DNA from: Zygaena filipendulae
Lineage: Eukaryota > Arthropoda > Insecta > Lepidoptera > Zygaenidae
Length of the DNA: 64,000 nucleotides
Reading direction: 5' to 3'
Assembly: GCA_907165275.2 (NCBI GenBank)
Contig: OU015664.1
Location: forward strand, 2,132,001 to 2,196,000
Numbering within the stretch: the first letter of the stretch is position 1; each line of letters opens with the position of its first letter. Of the stretch, positions 49,901 through 60,083 are shown one piece after another. The position numbers were made by a program, and so were the translations under genes. The notes below the pieces were generated by a model, which saw only the letters and a program-made list of their open reading frames with translations, was not told where the DNA came from and searched no databases.

Positions 49901-52900
49901 GTTTAAACCCAAGCACCAGGTTGATTGGCAATCTATACGCTGCACCCTTCTCATTTTAGACTTTAAAAAGTCCTTTTCTGTATCTCCGGACAGTGTGGGA
50001 CAGTGTGTATGCAAAATTTCATGCGGTTTCACTCTAATTAATTCGGAGTTCCAGCGAGAATTCCGGAAAGAAAAGTAGGTACCGTAGATGTCCTATTTCT
50101 GACTATAAATCTATCTAGGTGTCAAATTGCATCCAATTCCGTTCAGCCGTTCTTACGTAATCAAGTAAGAAAAATCTATCCATCCGTCCAAATTTTTAAG
50201 TCTATAGTCTATACTAATAAAAGGAACAGCTAGTTTATAAATATTAGTACAGATTGTGATGTTGACCCCTTGCGCACTGGGCACCTCTTTCTATACTATA
50301 TGTAGCTGTGTTGTGTTGTGATTATAGATGGGCAATCGACCCGGTGCTTGAAATTAAATCCGATAAAAGACTGCCGTTTTTAAAAGTCCGTAAAAGGCTG
50401 GCTTTTATCGGGTTTAAACCCAAGCACCGACCGGGTCGATTGCCCATCTATATAATAGTTGCTATGTGTTGTGTCGCGACGTGGCAGCACCACGAGACGC
50501 TGGACATGTCGGTGGAGTGCACGCTGTCGCGCACCAAGCGCTGGGCGTTCATGGTATTCGACAGCTGCTGCCAGCTGTGCGGCGTGGACCTGCAGCCCGG
50601 CAAGCACCTGCCGCTGGACCTGGACATCGACGTGAGTACTATTTATTTATTTATTCATTTATTTACTGTCAGACAACAAGCGGCCCATTTTATTGTTAGT
50701 ACAAACTTAAAAACTATGTAATAGTACTTATGGACATAAGTAAGCAATAGTGTGTTAACCCACACTGGAGACATTTTGAGTAAATTATGTTTTAAAGTTG
50801 TACCGCAATTTTGTGTACACATTTTTTTATGTTCAACATTTTGTTGCTATTTAAACAATGTAATAAGGTAAACACATAATTAAAAAACGTTTTGTAACGC
50901 TCAATAAAGCGTTCTGTATCAATAATGTAATTTTGTTAACACGTTATTGCTTACCGGCGTCCTTATATTCTATTAATAATAAATTTATATTATAAAGTAA
51001 AAAGGTACCAGTAGTGGGGTATCGAGGTAAGACTAGATTCGCAATCTAGAATAGTCAATTGATAGTAAGGATTAAAAAAATATTCAAAAACTAGCAGTTT
51101 GTTTTATAAGACATCTGAAGTTAAAATTCTGAAAAAGCTTTATAGAAGTTCGAGTGAAAAAAAATCTTTACTTGCTTGTTACATAGATTTTTATATATTA
51201 CTAGCTGTGCCCCGTGGTATCACCTGCGTGAGGGAGTTCCCGCGGGGATTCCGGGATGAAAAATAGATAGTAGCCGATTCTCAGACCTGCATAAAAAATT
51301 TCATAAAAATCGGTCGAGCCGTTTCGATGGAGTTAAATTACAAACACCGTGACACGAGATTTTTTTTATATATATTAGATATCTGAAATTATCAATTAAA
51401 ATCGCGAACGCAATTTTTTCACCCAACTTAACGAAACCTCGTGTATCTCTGAAACAAAATGCCGAGAGTATCTTTTAGCTTGGATGCCCACATATAATAT
51501 TATGATTTATGTAGTTTTTAATGCAAAACTGTTTATTAAAATATTCTACGTGCACTATTGCATAATTAATGACTGTGTCCGTGCGTTTGTTTCAGAGTGT
51601 TATAATAGCTAAGGAAGAGGCACGGCAGAGGGGGGTGAGGGGAGCCACGCTCGGAGACGGCGGTGACGTACGTACTGCATCACTACATAGTCATACAAAG
51701 TCGCTTCGCGCTGTCTATCTGTCCCTATGTATGCTTAGATCTTTAAAGCTACTAAAAGGATTTTCATGCGGTTTTCACCAATAGATAGAGTCATTCATAA
51801 GGAAGGTATTTTATCCTGGAATTCCCGCGGGAACCCCGAAATTACCGCGGGGGACAGCTAGTTGGTCATACAGTATAATTGGGGAAACTGACCGGCTGAT
51901 CGCAATGACGACCCGATTGGCGCAATGGTCACCATGCCTGCCCGCTAATCAAGAGGTTCCGGGTTCGATTCCCGGTGGGAGTGCACTTTGTGTGATGAAC
52001 ACAGGGTTCCATTTTCCAGTCTGGGTGTGTATATATATATCTATAGTATAATATATATGTAATAATATGTGTAGTATATACCACGTTTGCTTGGTATCCA
52101 CGACACAAGCTTATAGCTTAGTGTGGGATCAAGTAGATCTGTGTGTTGTGAAGTGGATTATTATTATTATTAAAAGGGTTGGTTATTCTATCCCTAAAAG
52201 CCAATTTCCACTGACTTTGTTGAAGTCAAATAATGACGACTAAATTTTTTATTTTTAGTCGGTAGTTTAGATTATAATAATCCAACCAAGTGGGTTTTTG
52301 GTATGAACCAGTCGTACCAGTTGCGTATGTTGAGTTAACTATTGTTGTTATTGTGTTATATCACTAGCTTGCCTGTTGCCTTTGCCTGTCTAATAAATCG
52401 TGCTACTTTAGGTACAAGTGTGGTATTTTTGATAATGCTTGAAATGGTATTGCGCAAATCAATGGGTGCTTCTATATCATTTCCTATGCTATATATTACA
52501 ACCGATTAATATTAATTGCTTATTAAGCAATAGTGAGTCAACCCACCCTGGGGAGATTTTGAGTGAATCGTGTTTTTAAAATTATAGCGCCATTTTGTGT
52601 CAATATTTTTTTTTTATATTCAACACTCTGTTGCTATTTAAACAATGTAATAAAATAAACAGATAATTAAAAAATGTTCTATTACTCTCAATAAAGCGTT
52701 CTGTATCAATAACTAATTTTGTTAACATGTAGCTTATCGGCGTCCACTGAATTTCTACATGCATACAATGTAGGTTGTTTGTTGTTGATTCTAAAACTCC
52801 AACACTCTCTGTTTTTGTCTTTTTTTTTTCTAAGTCTATATTTGTGTGCAAACCAGGCGTCGTCTTGCAACACTTCATTGGACCAGTCGTACGGTGCCGC

Positions 52901-54845
52901 CTCGTCGATCTCTGAAAGTAAGCATTTATCTATCCCTACTAAATACTAATATTATAAAGAGTTAAAGTTTGTGAGTTTCTGAGGCTGTAAGGGGTAATCT
53001 CTGGATCTACTGAACCGATTTTGATAATTCTTTTACCAATAGAATCTAATTTTGATTTTCACACCCCCTGAACAAGCCTATTACAAACACAGAGATGGAA
53101 GATGCGAAGAAGTTAGATAGGGTTCTTTCTACCTCTCTTATTTATAACTAAAATAACCAATGTTAAAACTGTTCTAGGTTCCAAACCGAAACGTGTCCAC
53201 AAGCCGTTGCGTTTGCCCAAAACTGATCGTAAGTATACTATTTTTTATCGGTTTGACTTAACCTAATGGCGTTTTTATGGACAAAGTCGGGTTTATGCGG
53301 GTAAATGAATTACTTTTGCCGTATGATGATAATATTTTTTTCGTGCATATTTAAGATGTAAAATTAGTTGCAAATATTTACAGGGTTGAAACTTGAAAGT
53401 ATACACCGTAATAAACATGTTGATAAAATAAAAAAATATAAAAGGTTAAATTTTTTTTTTGTCAAATAAAATAAATCAGTCTATAATCCGCCGCTCAATC
53501 GCTTTACACACACATCGCCACGCGCCGGTATCTTGAGGTCAATGACCTCGATCGTCGCTCGCTCGAGCTGACCAGCTGATCCATCGCTCGCTGTGTGCGT
53601 GGCGCGTGCCTTGTATACTCACGTATAAGTGAGTTACGTAGATTGTGTATCTTGTGAATTTGATTTGCAATGTTTTTCAACTAATTTATTTTCCTCATAT
53701 TCTGAAAATTTACCAAACTTATAATATCATTTTTTCGCTTATCCTGTTTGTTATACCGTATACTTTCTGCCCTGTAAATATTTGCAGCTAATTTTCTACC
53801 ACATCTTATATACCTAGTTACACCAAAAATTAATTTTCATTTAGATATTTGAGACGACAATCGTATACCGAATATACACTTTCAATACGTCCCTCGTTAT
53901 ATCTTTACTTCCTGTATAATTTTATGATGATTCTTCCAGATTTACAAAAGCTGGAGCGTCCCCCCGAGCTGACGCTGGACGCGGACAACTTCCCGGTGCT
54001 GGGCGTCTCCCGCGGCCGAGGTGAATCGATGAGAGATCATAATAGTTAATGGAAATAAATAATAACTTCATTCACTCTCGCTTTACCCCGTTATATTTAG
54101 ATGTACTCCGCGGTTTCACCCGCATGAGTTTCGGAATAGGGATGTGGACTACTTTTGAAAATCAAAATTCTAATTAGTCCGTCAGTTAGAAAATAAAAAA
54201 AAAACAATAGACACGTATTTTTTGCTTCTTCAATTAATTAAAATATACAGAGATAAAGCGCATTAAAGTTTAGGGTGAGGGGCTCGTGACGTCACTAACC
54301 GCTAAAACCGCCATACAAACTGTCAGAATAGTGACGTCACGCCAAATTTCAACTCAATATATCGCCGTTATTTTATGAGTACGTAAAAAAAGAAAAAATA
54401 CGTGTCCAATATTTTTTAATAATCTACAAGACGGACTAAAAAATAAAAATTAGTCCACATGCCCGTTCCCGCAGGAACTATTTAATTCTCAAATAAAAGT
54501 AACGCAGTGACTGAGGTACTCCTTATAACAGCAGCTATCTGCCAGTGAAAATCCCGTTAAAATCGGTCCAGCCGTTTCAGAGATTAGCCGGAACAAACAG
54601 ACAGACAGACGGACAAAAATTAAAAAAATTGCTTTTTTTTGTTGTTAAGTACCGTATATAGTTTCAAATGCATTTAGTGAAAAGCTATGAAATTTTGGAA
54701 TTACAGACACTTCAATTTTATTTGTATGTATAGACAAGCACGTCCCATTACGTTTTTTTTTTAAATTAAATTTCATAATTATTTTTGTGTTCCAGGGCGC
54801 GGCCTCTCCAGCAGCTTGGGCAGCATGAACATAAACAGGAAGTAG
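43950..54845 (+). CDS. mael: Maelstrom, piRNA-pathway protein
   Basis: Eleven exons join in phase into about 473 residues: 43950-44078, 44160-44361, 47340-47576, 48254-48484, 49368-49531, 50488-50631, 51596-51667, 52857-52917, 53178-53228, 53940-54020 and 54796-54845. Residues 1-70 form an HMG-type box starting MPKKPIRNAFYYFMLDF. From about residue 145 a MAEL domain follows (NAYCQVGEEWMIGESSLLQF, GILNHYHENINPG, and in exon 6 ETLDMSVECTLSRTKRWAF with clustered Cys/His), an RNase H/DnaQ-like fold specific to this family. The tail is short, basic and Ser-rich and ends GSMNINRK. In other insects Maelstrom acts in germline and gonadal piRNA silencing of transposons. The start was chosen because the family begins at MPKKP; an upstream in-frame ATG at 43827 would add 41 residues that do not resemble the family. 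Exons 4-6 are GC-rich at third positions, exons 1-3 AT-rich. No disabling mutation was seen. Confidence 0.96.
45588..45792 (+). mobile_element. Non-autonomous Helitron inserted in a TIR
   Basis: TCCTAACTATTATAAATGCG start directly after GTCAA and GGAACAGCTAG end directly before TAAAGC. The other TIR arm shows the unoccupied site, so the element borders are fixed to within a base. Confidence 0.9.
46217..46640 (+). mobile_element. Solitary copy of the AATACAGTTGC repeat unit
   Basis: AATACAGTTGCTCAAAAAGT at the left is matched inverted by GCAACTGTATT ending 46497, defining an inner TIR element of about 280 bp. A second inverted pair follows (GTGCGGAACCGTCATTGC and GCAATGACAGCCTTTCCGCAC). The same unit is tandem at 60084-61264. 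Confidence 0.85.
49541..49803 (-). mobile_element. tRNA-derived SINE (copy C)
   Basis: Minus-strand copy; its TTATTATTATTA tail begins only 9 nt after the maelstrom exon 5 donor. Head GACGACCTGATTGG, B box GGTTCGATTCCCGG. Confidence 0.9.
50323..50453. mobile_element. Foldback MITE, TATAGATGGGCAATCGACCC termini
   Basis: Perfect 20-bp inverted ends (TATAGATGGGCAATCGACCC) followed by GGTGCTTG pairs and inner GATAAAAG / CTTTTATC. It ends 34 nt upstream of maelstrom exon 6. Related sequence at 49840-49935 and 22640-22740. Confidence 0.9.
50732..50962. mobile_element. MITE with GGACATAGATAAGCAATA termini (copy 2)
   Basis: GGACATAAGTAAGCAATAGT left, ATTGCTTACCGGCGTCC right. Interior TTAACCCACACTGGAGA and CTCAATAAAGCGTTCTGTAT. 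Maelstrom intron 6. Confidence 0.85.
51201..51379 (-). mobile_element. Non-autonomous Helitron, TCTAATATATATAAAAAAA type
   Basis: Minus-strand copy with CTAG at 51201-51204 and TCTAATATATATAAAA start at 51379. Contains CGAAACGGCTCGACCGATT, matching 31930-32121. Maelstrom intron 6. Confidence 0.8.
51680..51861 (+). mobile_element. Non-autonomous Helitron, TCACTACATAGT type
   Basis: TCACTACATAGTCATACAAA start, GGGGGACAGCTAG end before T. Contains AAAGTCGCTTCGCGCTGTC. It begins 12 nt after the maelstrom exon 7 donor. Related copies at 20665-20962 (plus) and 56489-56676 (minus). Confidence 0.85.
51907..52171 (+). mobile_element. tRNA-derived SINE (copy D, plus strand)
   Basis: GACGACCCGATTGGCGCAAT head, an A-box-like TGGCGCAATGG, B box GGTTCGATTCCCGG, then GATGAACACAGGGTTCC and a (TTA)n tail. 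The best copy for defining the family. Maelstrom intron 7. Confidence 0.9.
52519..52745. mobile_element. MITE with GGACATAGATAAGCAATA termini (copy 3)
   Basis: The left terminus is rearranged (ATTGCTTATTAAGCAATAG); the right end is AGCTTATCGGCGTCC. Interior matches copies 1 and 2. Maelstrom intron 7. Confidence 0.8.
53536..53548. promoter_or_regulatory. Perfect IR-1 nuclear-receptor palindrome
   Basis: AGGTCAATGACCT: two perfect AGGTCA half-sites inverted with a 1-nt spacer, the ideal EcR/USP (ecdysone receptor) type. It lies in maelstrom intron 9 inside a CpG-rich block (53505-53612) whose edges CACGCGCC and GGCGCGTG are themselves inverted. Sequence match only; activity is inferred. Confidence 0.5.
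54137..54465 (-). mobile_element. MITE of the TTAGTCCGTC family nested in a Helitron
   Basis: AGGGATGTGGACTACTTTTG left, GTCCACATGCCCG right. TGACGTCA at 54287-54294 and 54332-54339. Host Helitron sequence GAGTTTCGGAA on the left resumes as TTCCCGCAGGAACTA on the right. Maelstrom intron 10. Confidence 0.85.
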
Positions 54846-55085
54846 ACCTGCGACCTGCACTCAACGTTTTTAGTGGTTAAGTTTAAGTGTTCATTGATAT
54901 GGGTTTCTCATTATAAACTCTTTCATTATTTTTTGTTAATGTTTATTTCGTTTTCTTTTTAAAATAGGTATGTGACGCGAATCAATTTTTTTTTGTCTGA
55001 AATCAGAACAGTCGCTATTAGAAACGCGACTTCTGAGATATTCTATTTAAAAAGATATCCATGGGACGATAATTATGTAAAGTAG

Positions 55086-55091
55086 AATAAA
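55086..55091 (+). terminator. Likely maelstrom poly(A) signal
   Basis: First AATAAA downstream of the stop (241 nt away). Another AATAAA is at 55134-55139. Confidence 0.4.
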
Positions 55092-56488
55092 TACTAAATA
55101 CGCATTTTTTATAATAATTCTGTAATGTTACAACAATAAAAGAAAATTTAAGAACCGTCGAAGCGATTGTTTATAGCACTTTCCGATATCAACTTTAAAT
55201 GCCTCAGCATTACCATCAAAATGTTTTATTTTACTTTTCCTACTTTATTTTATTAAAATTTAATTTACCTTATTTCATATTATAATTCATTTATTTATCC
55301 TCCCTTCGATTTCTTTTTATTTTAAATGTCTTAGAAAATAAGTTTTTTTTTATAACTGGTAGCTCTAAGAATCCTAAGTGCCAACTCATCTCTTCGGTGT
55401 TATTTCATATTATGGCTCTGTAGTGGTCCCTGCTCAAACCCGGTGAACGAAGAAACGTGGGACCCGCACTTTGGCTCGAAAATGATCCAATAAACTATAC
55501 CAGCCCCTCAAGCCAAAGTGACATCGTACAATAGTTGACGCATTGTAAAATGTCAATTTGGCTAGGGGGGCTGTAGTACATAAAACTCACATTGAAAGTA
55601 ATAAGGCCGAGTTGTGATGGGCTCGTTTCCGGGTTATAAAAATCAAAATTCTATTCAGTCTGTCTTGTAGATTAATGAAAAATAATAGACACGTATTTCT
55701 TGATTTTTCAAATTATTGAAAAAATACTTAGATATAACGGATTAAAATTTAAGGGCTCGTGACGTAATAACCAAGTACAAAGAGTATCTAGGCGTGACGT
55801 CAGTGACGTCACGGAGTTTCAACTCAATGTATCGCCGTTATTTTTTGATTAGGTAAAAAATAAAAAAATACGTGTAAAATATGAACCTCGACGTTATAAT
55901 TATATCTTTGAACTGTGTTATTTTGTCTTTGTGTTAAAATGACGCGAGTATTTCGTATCAAGAGCGGTTTCTATGTCGATCTTCGTTCACTGATCAAACT
56001 TAGCATGACAGGATGCTCCCAAAAGATGGTGAGTGTTTGTGAATGATACAGGATGTGTGGCGCTTGTGCCGACTCAATTTTTTGGACAATTCTTTATTAT
56101 AATGGCTTATTTTCGCCCATAGACGACGTCCTAAGGATGGAGTTTTTCGTGTTTTTTTTACCAGCCGAAATCTCGCTTTAAAAAAACTTGTAAAATGATT
56201 ACCAACAAAAACGTTATGATCAGTTATAAAAGGCGAGATTTTTGGTAAAAATTTAATTTTTAATTTGAAAAATAAATCTCAATTATTGTAACATATTATT
56301 GTTATTATTATATCATAATTTTTTATGCAACGATCTGAGCTTTAAAATAGGCGGACGTCAAATCGTTAAAACTATTGTTGTTTATGCTATAATTATTTGA
56401 TTTGTTGAATTGTTTAAAACAATTGATTCATTCATTGATCGATTAATTTAAAAATGAAAGTTTTTTTTTAGATTAATCTTGCATTTAC

Positions 56489-56676
56489 TTCACCCGCGGT
56501 AATTTCAAGTTCCCGCGGGAATTTCAGGATAAAATATAGTTATAAACCTTCCTCATGAATCACTCTATCTATTGATGAAAACCAAACCAAAATACGTTGC
56601 GTAGTTTTAAAGATTTAAGCATACATAGGGATATAGGGACAGAGAAAGCGACTTTGTTTTATACTATGTAGTGATG
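56489..56676 (-). mobile_element. Non-autonomous Helitron, TCACTACATAGT type
   Basis: The minus-strand start TCACTACATAGTATAAAACA is at the right edge, followed by AAAGTCGCTTTCTCTGTC and CGGGAACTTGAAATTACCGC toward the left. The CTAG end is not preserved. Confidence 0.75.
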
Positions 56677-57685
56677 TTACGAGTTTCATTATAATCCGAG
56701 ATATAGTGAAAAGATATGGTCAGCCATAGAGTATTTAACCAAAAGAAAGGTCATTAACAGCCGATTCCCTCTGTCATAAGTTCGGAAACGCGTTAAATAA
56801 TCGTATAAAGTTTTACTTGTGTCCGTATTATTTTAGTTGTATTATGACGTCGTGTGTGCGTGCGTAAAGACGCGGCATTTACTACGGTGTGTGTTGTCTA
56901 AATCCTTGCTAAAGAAACTGAGCCTATGACATTCATTACCTGTTGGTTAAATACTCTAGAATGTAGATTACAGAGCAGTTTCGTGGGAGAGAAATTTCGT
57001 GCCATCGGAAATGTGAAAAACGTTAATCAATCAAAATTAATGTTGGAACCGTGTTTAATTTAATTAATTATCAAAATTGTGTTCTTCAGAATGTTTTCTT
57101 GTTTTACGCGATATAATTAATGATCAAAAATAATTTTCTATTGTACCTACTTACTTACTTTTAAAATGTAACTAAACTAGATTGTGATGATTAAACAGAC
57201 AGGGTAATGTATTTAATTTACTATCTAATAGAAAATGTGATTCTTATCCTGATAACTAAAATAGTGCTATTTTTTTATAATTTGTGTAAGTAATACCTAT
57301 TATACTCGTCGATAAGTAAAATCCAAATTGTTAAAAATAAACATGTAGTTTAAATGAAGAAATATTTTGTCATAACTTGGCTTTTTTTCATTTTTGTAAC
57401 GTCAGCATATACACGTAGATAAAGTAGGTATACATTTGATGGTTCTTGAATCTTATTGTGATTAAAGTTCAACAGCTGTTGTTAAAAGTTTCGGCTGTTT
57501 AGTTAAACTTAATTAAATACATAGACAATATTAATTCAGAAAAATAAAAACACAAACGTAGGTAACCACAACACATAAGACGTTTTGCATAGATAGGTAG
57601 ACCATAAAATAGAGAAATGAAATTGATTTATTTATTGAGAGAGAATTTCCTAACATATATTTTTAAATACCTATTTATATGATTT

Positions 57686-58876
57686 TTACTTATTCGCAGC
57701 TCTCCAGTTGAACAAGAATAGTCTTCGCCTCTCGCGGTTGGCTTTTTTTGTGTCTTCTTTAGACATTTCCGCCTGATTTTCCTTATTAGTCTCCGTTGAA
57801 TTCGCATTCTGCCCCGCTTTTTCATCTTCAGACGGCGCGACCACCTCTGGTTCCGGATCCGGTTTTAGATTAGCTTTCGTTTCATTCGATTTAAATTTTG
57901 GATCAACATTTATTTCTTTCGATTGCTGTTTGTCACTCTCGTTCTTTTTGGACGATGTTTCTATTGTCTGCGTGACCTCCGTGTTATCTGGTGTTTTGGT
58001 CGTGTTACGTTCAATTTTCCGTTTCACTATCGCTTCTGTCTTCGTTTTAGGCTTCGGTTTAATTTCCTCCGTGATCTTAACACTAGCAGCTGCGTCTGGT
58101 TTCATTTCTAATTTCGTTCCAGGGTCTTGTATAGTTTCGTTCGTAGTATTTGCTGAAGTATTTATTTGCACTCGTTCTTCAGCGACCGGTTCAACGTCTA
58201 CTTTACTTTCGGTCTGAGCCTCAACGTTCTTCACTATATGTACGTTCGGTGCCCTGTCTGTGTGTACGTCGTTTAGTTTTACAACGAAATCGAAATTTCG
58301 TTTGTTGTTAGCCGTTTCAATTTCAACAATGGCGCTTCTCACTAACAACATGACGTAGCATTGGAATACTGCGAAGCAAACAATTTGTTAAGATTAACTG
58401 ACAACATGATTATTATAAGATAGGTTCTATTTGTACCCTAAGGATCTAATCGCCAAATAAAATATTTGATTGTACTCCTGTCTCCTGATATACCTACGTA
58501 TATAGGTACATTATACATCTTAAATCGATATGAGATTAGTCTGTCAAAGACTACGCAAGTGGTACCTTTGCTGACGCAATAAGCTTATCAATTGCACAAT
58601 TTAGATGTGAATAGTTAATTTCGCTTTTAACTTTTTGAACCATCCTTAGAAAGCAAAAGACCACCTAAAATATGCTTATGCTTACGTCGTTCTTGAGTCA
58701 ATACAGTTTAGGGCTTGTCATAATTATTATCATCAATACTTACTGATGTCGATAACGATCACAAGCACAATGAGCAAATCACCGATGACCCCTATCAGCA
58801 GCCCGTACCCTATCACGGCCAGTGCAGTGGTGAAGATTATGTAGTACAGGTAGATCCACAGGAGCACTGGATCATT
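57686..58876 (-). CDS. Multi-pass membrane protein with long charged C-terminal tail (3' part)
   Basis: Two minus-strand exons in phase: 58876-58744 (starts in phase 0 at an acceptor) and 58368-57686 (stop at 57686-57688), giving the last 270 or so residues. The first exon encodes at least one, probably two, transmembrane segments after NDPVLLW (WIYLYYIIFTTALAVIGYG, then a GD and LLIVLVIVIDI), with the last segment crossing the junction into IFQCYVMLLV. The remaining 210 residues are hydrophilic: Lys-, Glu-, Thr- and Asn-rich, low complexity, with repeated KPKPKTKTE-type runs and a basic end (NRERRRLFLFNW). The upstream exons, which should carry the start and earlier membrane spans, were not found between 58877 and 64000. 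The layout resembles small insect tetraspan proteins, but I cannot name the family. Confidence 0.75.
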
Positions 58877-59631
58877 CTGGAATCACCCATATACGACCAG
58901 CTTTATAGTCCAATTCTTATTGGACGTGAGTGTCATTCGAACAGGCAAGAAGGCAGCGAAGGTAATGTGCTAATCTATAAGTTAACTGTGTGTGTTGGAA
59001 CGAATCTAGAAATTGACACGAGTGAAACCCCGTAAAAGCTAGTGCATTATTTATTACACGTTTATTTTGTGAGTAGATACCCTGAGGCAATGGTGTCCAT
59101 ATTACAAGCTTTGCTTTGTTAAGGAGTAAGTGGCGTTGTGATAATGTCCACATAATAATAATAAATACGTTTTTATTACAAGCAATACAAGGAAAATTAT
59201 CACACAATAACCGTTTATTGGTTGGTGCTTTCAGATCATAAGCCGCAAAGCGTGGGTTCAAATTCCAACTGAGCTGTTGATAAAGATCACAGTGAAAAAC
59301 CACAGCATGGTGCAAGGGCACTTTCTAGTGCTCGCAGCTAGCTAGCTAGCACTATATTTGAAAATCTATCGTCAAGCACCTAACGCAAAGGCTAGATTAT
59401 TTACAAGCCGCTGTTAACCACTAATAAAATAAAGTTCGATTCCCGCTAAGAATCACAATAATAGTTAACGTCATCGTCCCAACCCGATGCATGGCGCACA
59501 GCAACAGCACGGCAGAGGACAGTTCTAATCATAGGCTATTACAATTACATTACTTCGGTGAGTATAACTATAACTTACATATTATAACGTTATAACGTAC
59601 TTACCTACAACTACTTAGTAACAATTGAGAA

Positions 59632-59815
59632 TCCTAACTAATATTATAAATGCGAAAGTGAATTTGTTTGTGTGTTACGCTTTCACGCCTTAACGGCTCA
59701 ACCGATCATCATGAATACACGTCAGGTATACAGCGAAGGACATAGGGTACTTTTTATCTCGGGATTCCCGCGGGAACTTCGAAATTACCGCGGGTGAAAT
59801 CGCGGGGAACAGCTG
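59632..59815 (+). mobile_element. Non-autonomous Helitron, Lep1-like
   Basis: TCCTAACTAATATTATAAAT start after A. The end is GGGAACAGCTGTT, with CTAG mutated to CTGT. Contains ATTCCCGCGGGAACTTCG. Confidence 0.8.
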
Positions 59816-59865
59816 TTATGAAATAAGAAATCCAGAAATCTTAATGTAATTATGTATTATGTATA

Positions 59866-60080
59866 CTAGCTGTGTCCCGCGGTTTCACCCGCGTGAGTTT
59901 CGGAATTCCCGCAGGAACTATTTTTTGCTAAAATGAAAGTAGCCTAAGTTAGTCCATACAATATCAGCTATCTACCAGTAAAAGTCCTGTCCAGCTCTTT
60001 CAGAGATTAGTCGGAACAAACAGACCGACAGACAAAAATTTAAACAAAAAAAAAATGTAAGTAAGTACCGTAAAATACTT
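59866..60080 (-). mobile_element. Non-autonomous Helitron of the CCCGCGTGAGTTTCGG subfamily
   Basis: CTAG at 59866-59869, then GGTTTCACCCGCGTGAGTTT, GGAATTCCCGCAGGAAC and CAGAGATTAGTCGGAACAAA. The start side runs into the 435-bp array without a clear TC end. Confidence 0.7.
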
Positions 60081-60083
60081 TTT

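Larger units (their letters stand above)
54846..57685. other. Interval between maelstrom and the membrane-protein gene
   Basis: Both genes converge here. It starts with the maelstrom 3' UTR. A truncated TTAGTCCGTC-type MITE lies at about 55640-55890, and a minus-strand Helitron of TCACTACATAGT type at 56489-56676. The rest is AT-rich with no feature I can name. Confidence 0.6.
58877..60083. other. Intron or flank of the membrane-protein gene with Helitrons
   Basis: Holds a SINE-like fragment with GTGGGTTCAAATTCC near 59245, a GTTCGATTCCCGC motif at 59437-59449, a plus-strand Helitron at 59632-59815 and a minus-strand Helitron at 59866-60080. No exon recognised. Confidence 0.5.

Noticed and set aside
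51907..51985. tRNA-like A and B boxes
   Set aside because: No acceptor stem or complete cloverleaf, and the same head heads three other copies with a common tail, so it is a SINE rather than a tRNA gene.
57923..58217. Phe/Ser/Val-rich plus-strand frames
   Set aside because: Antisense of the charged tail exon at 57686-58368.
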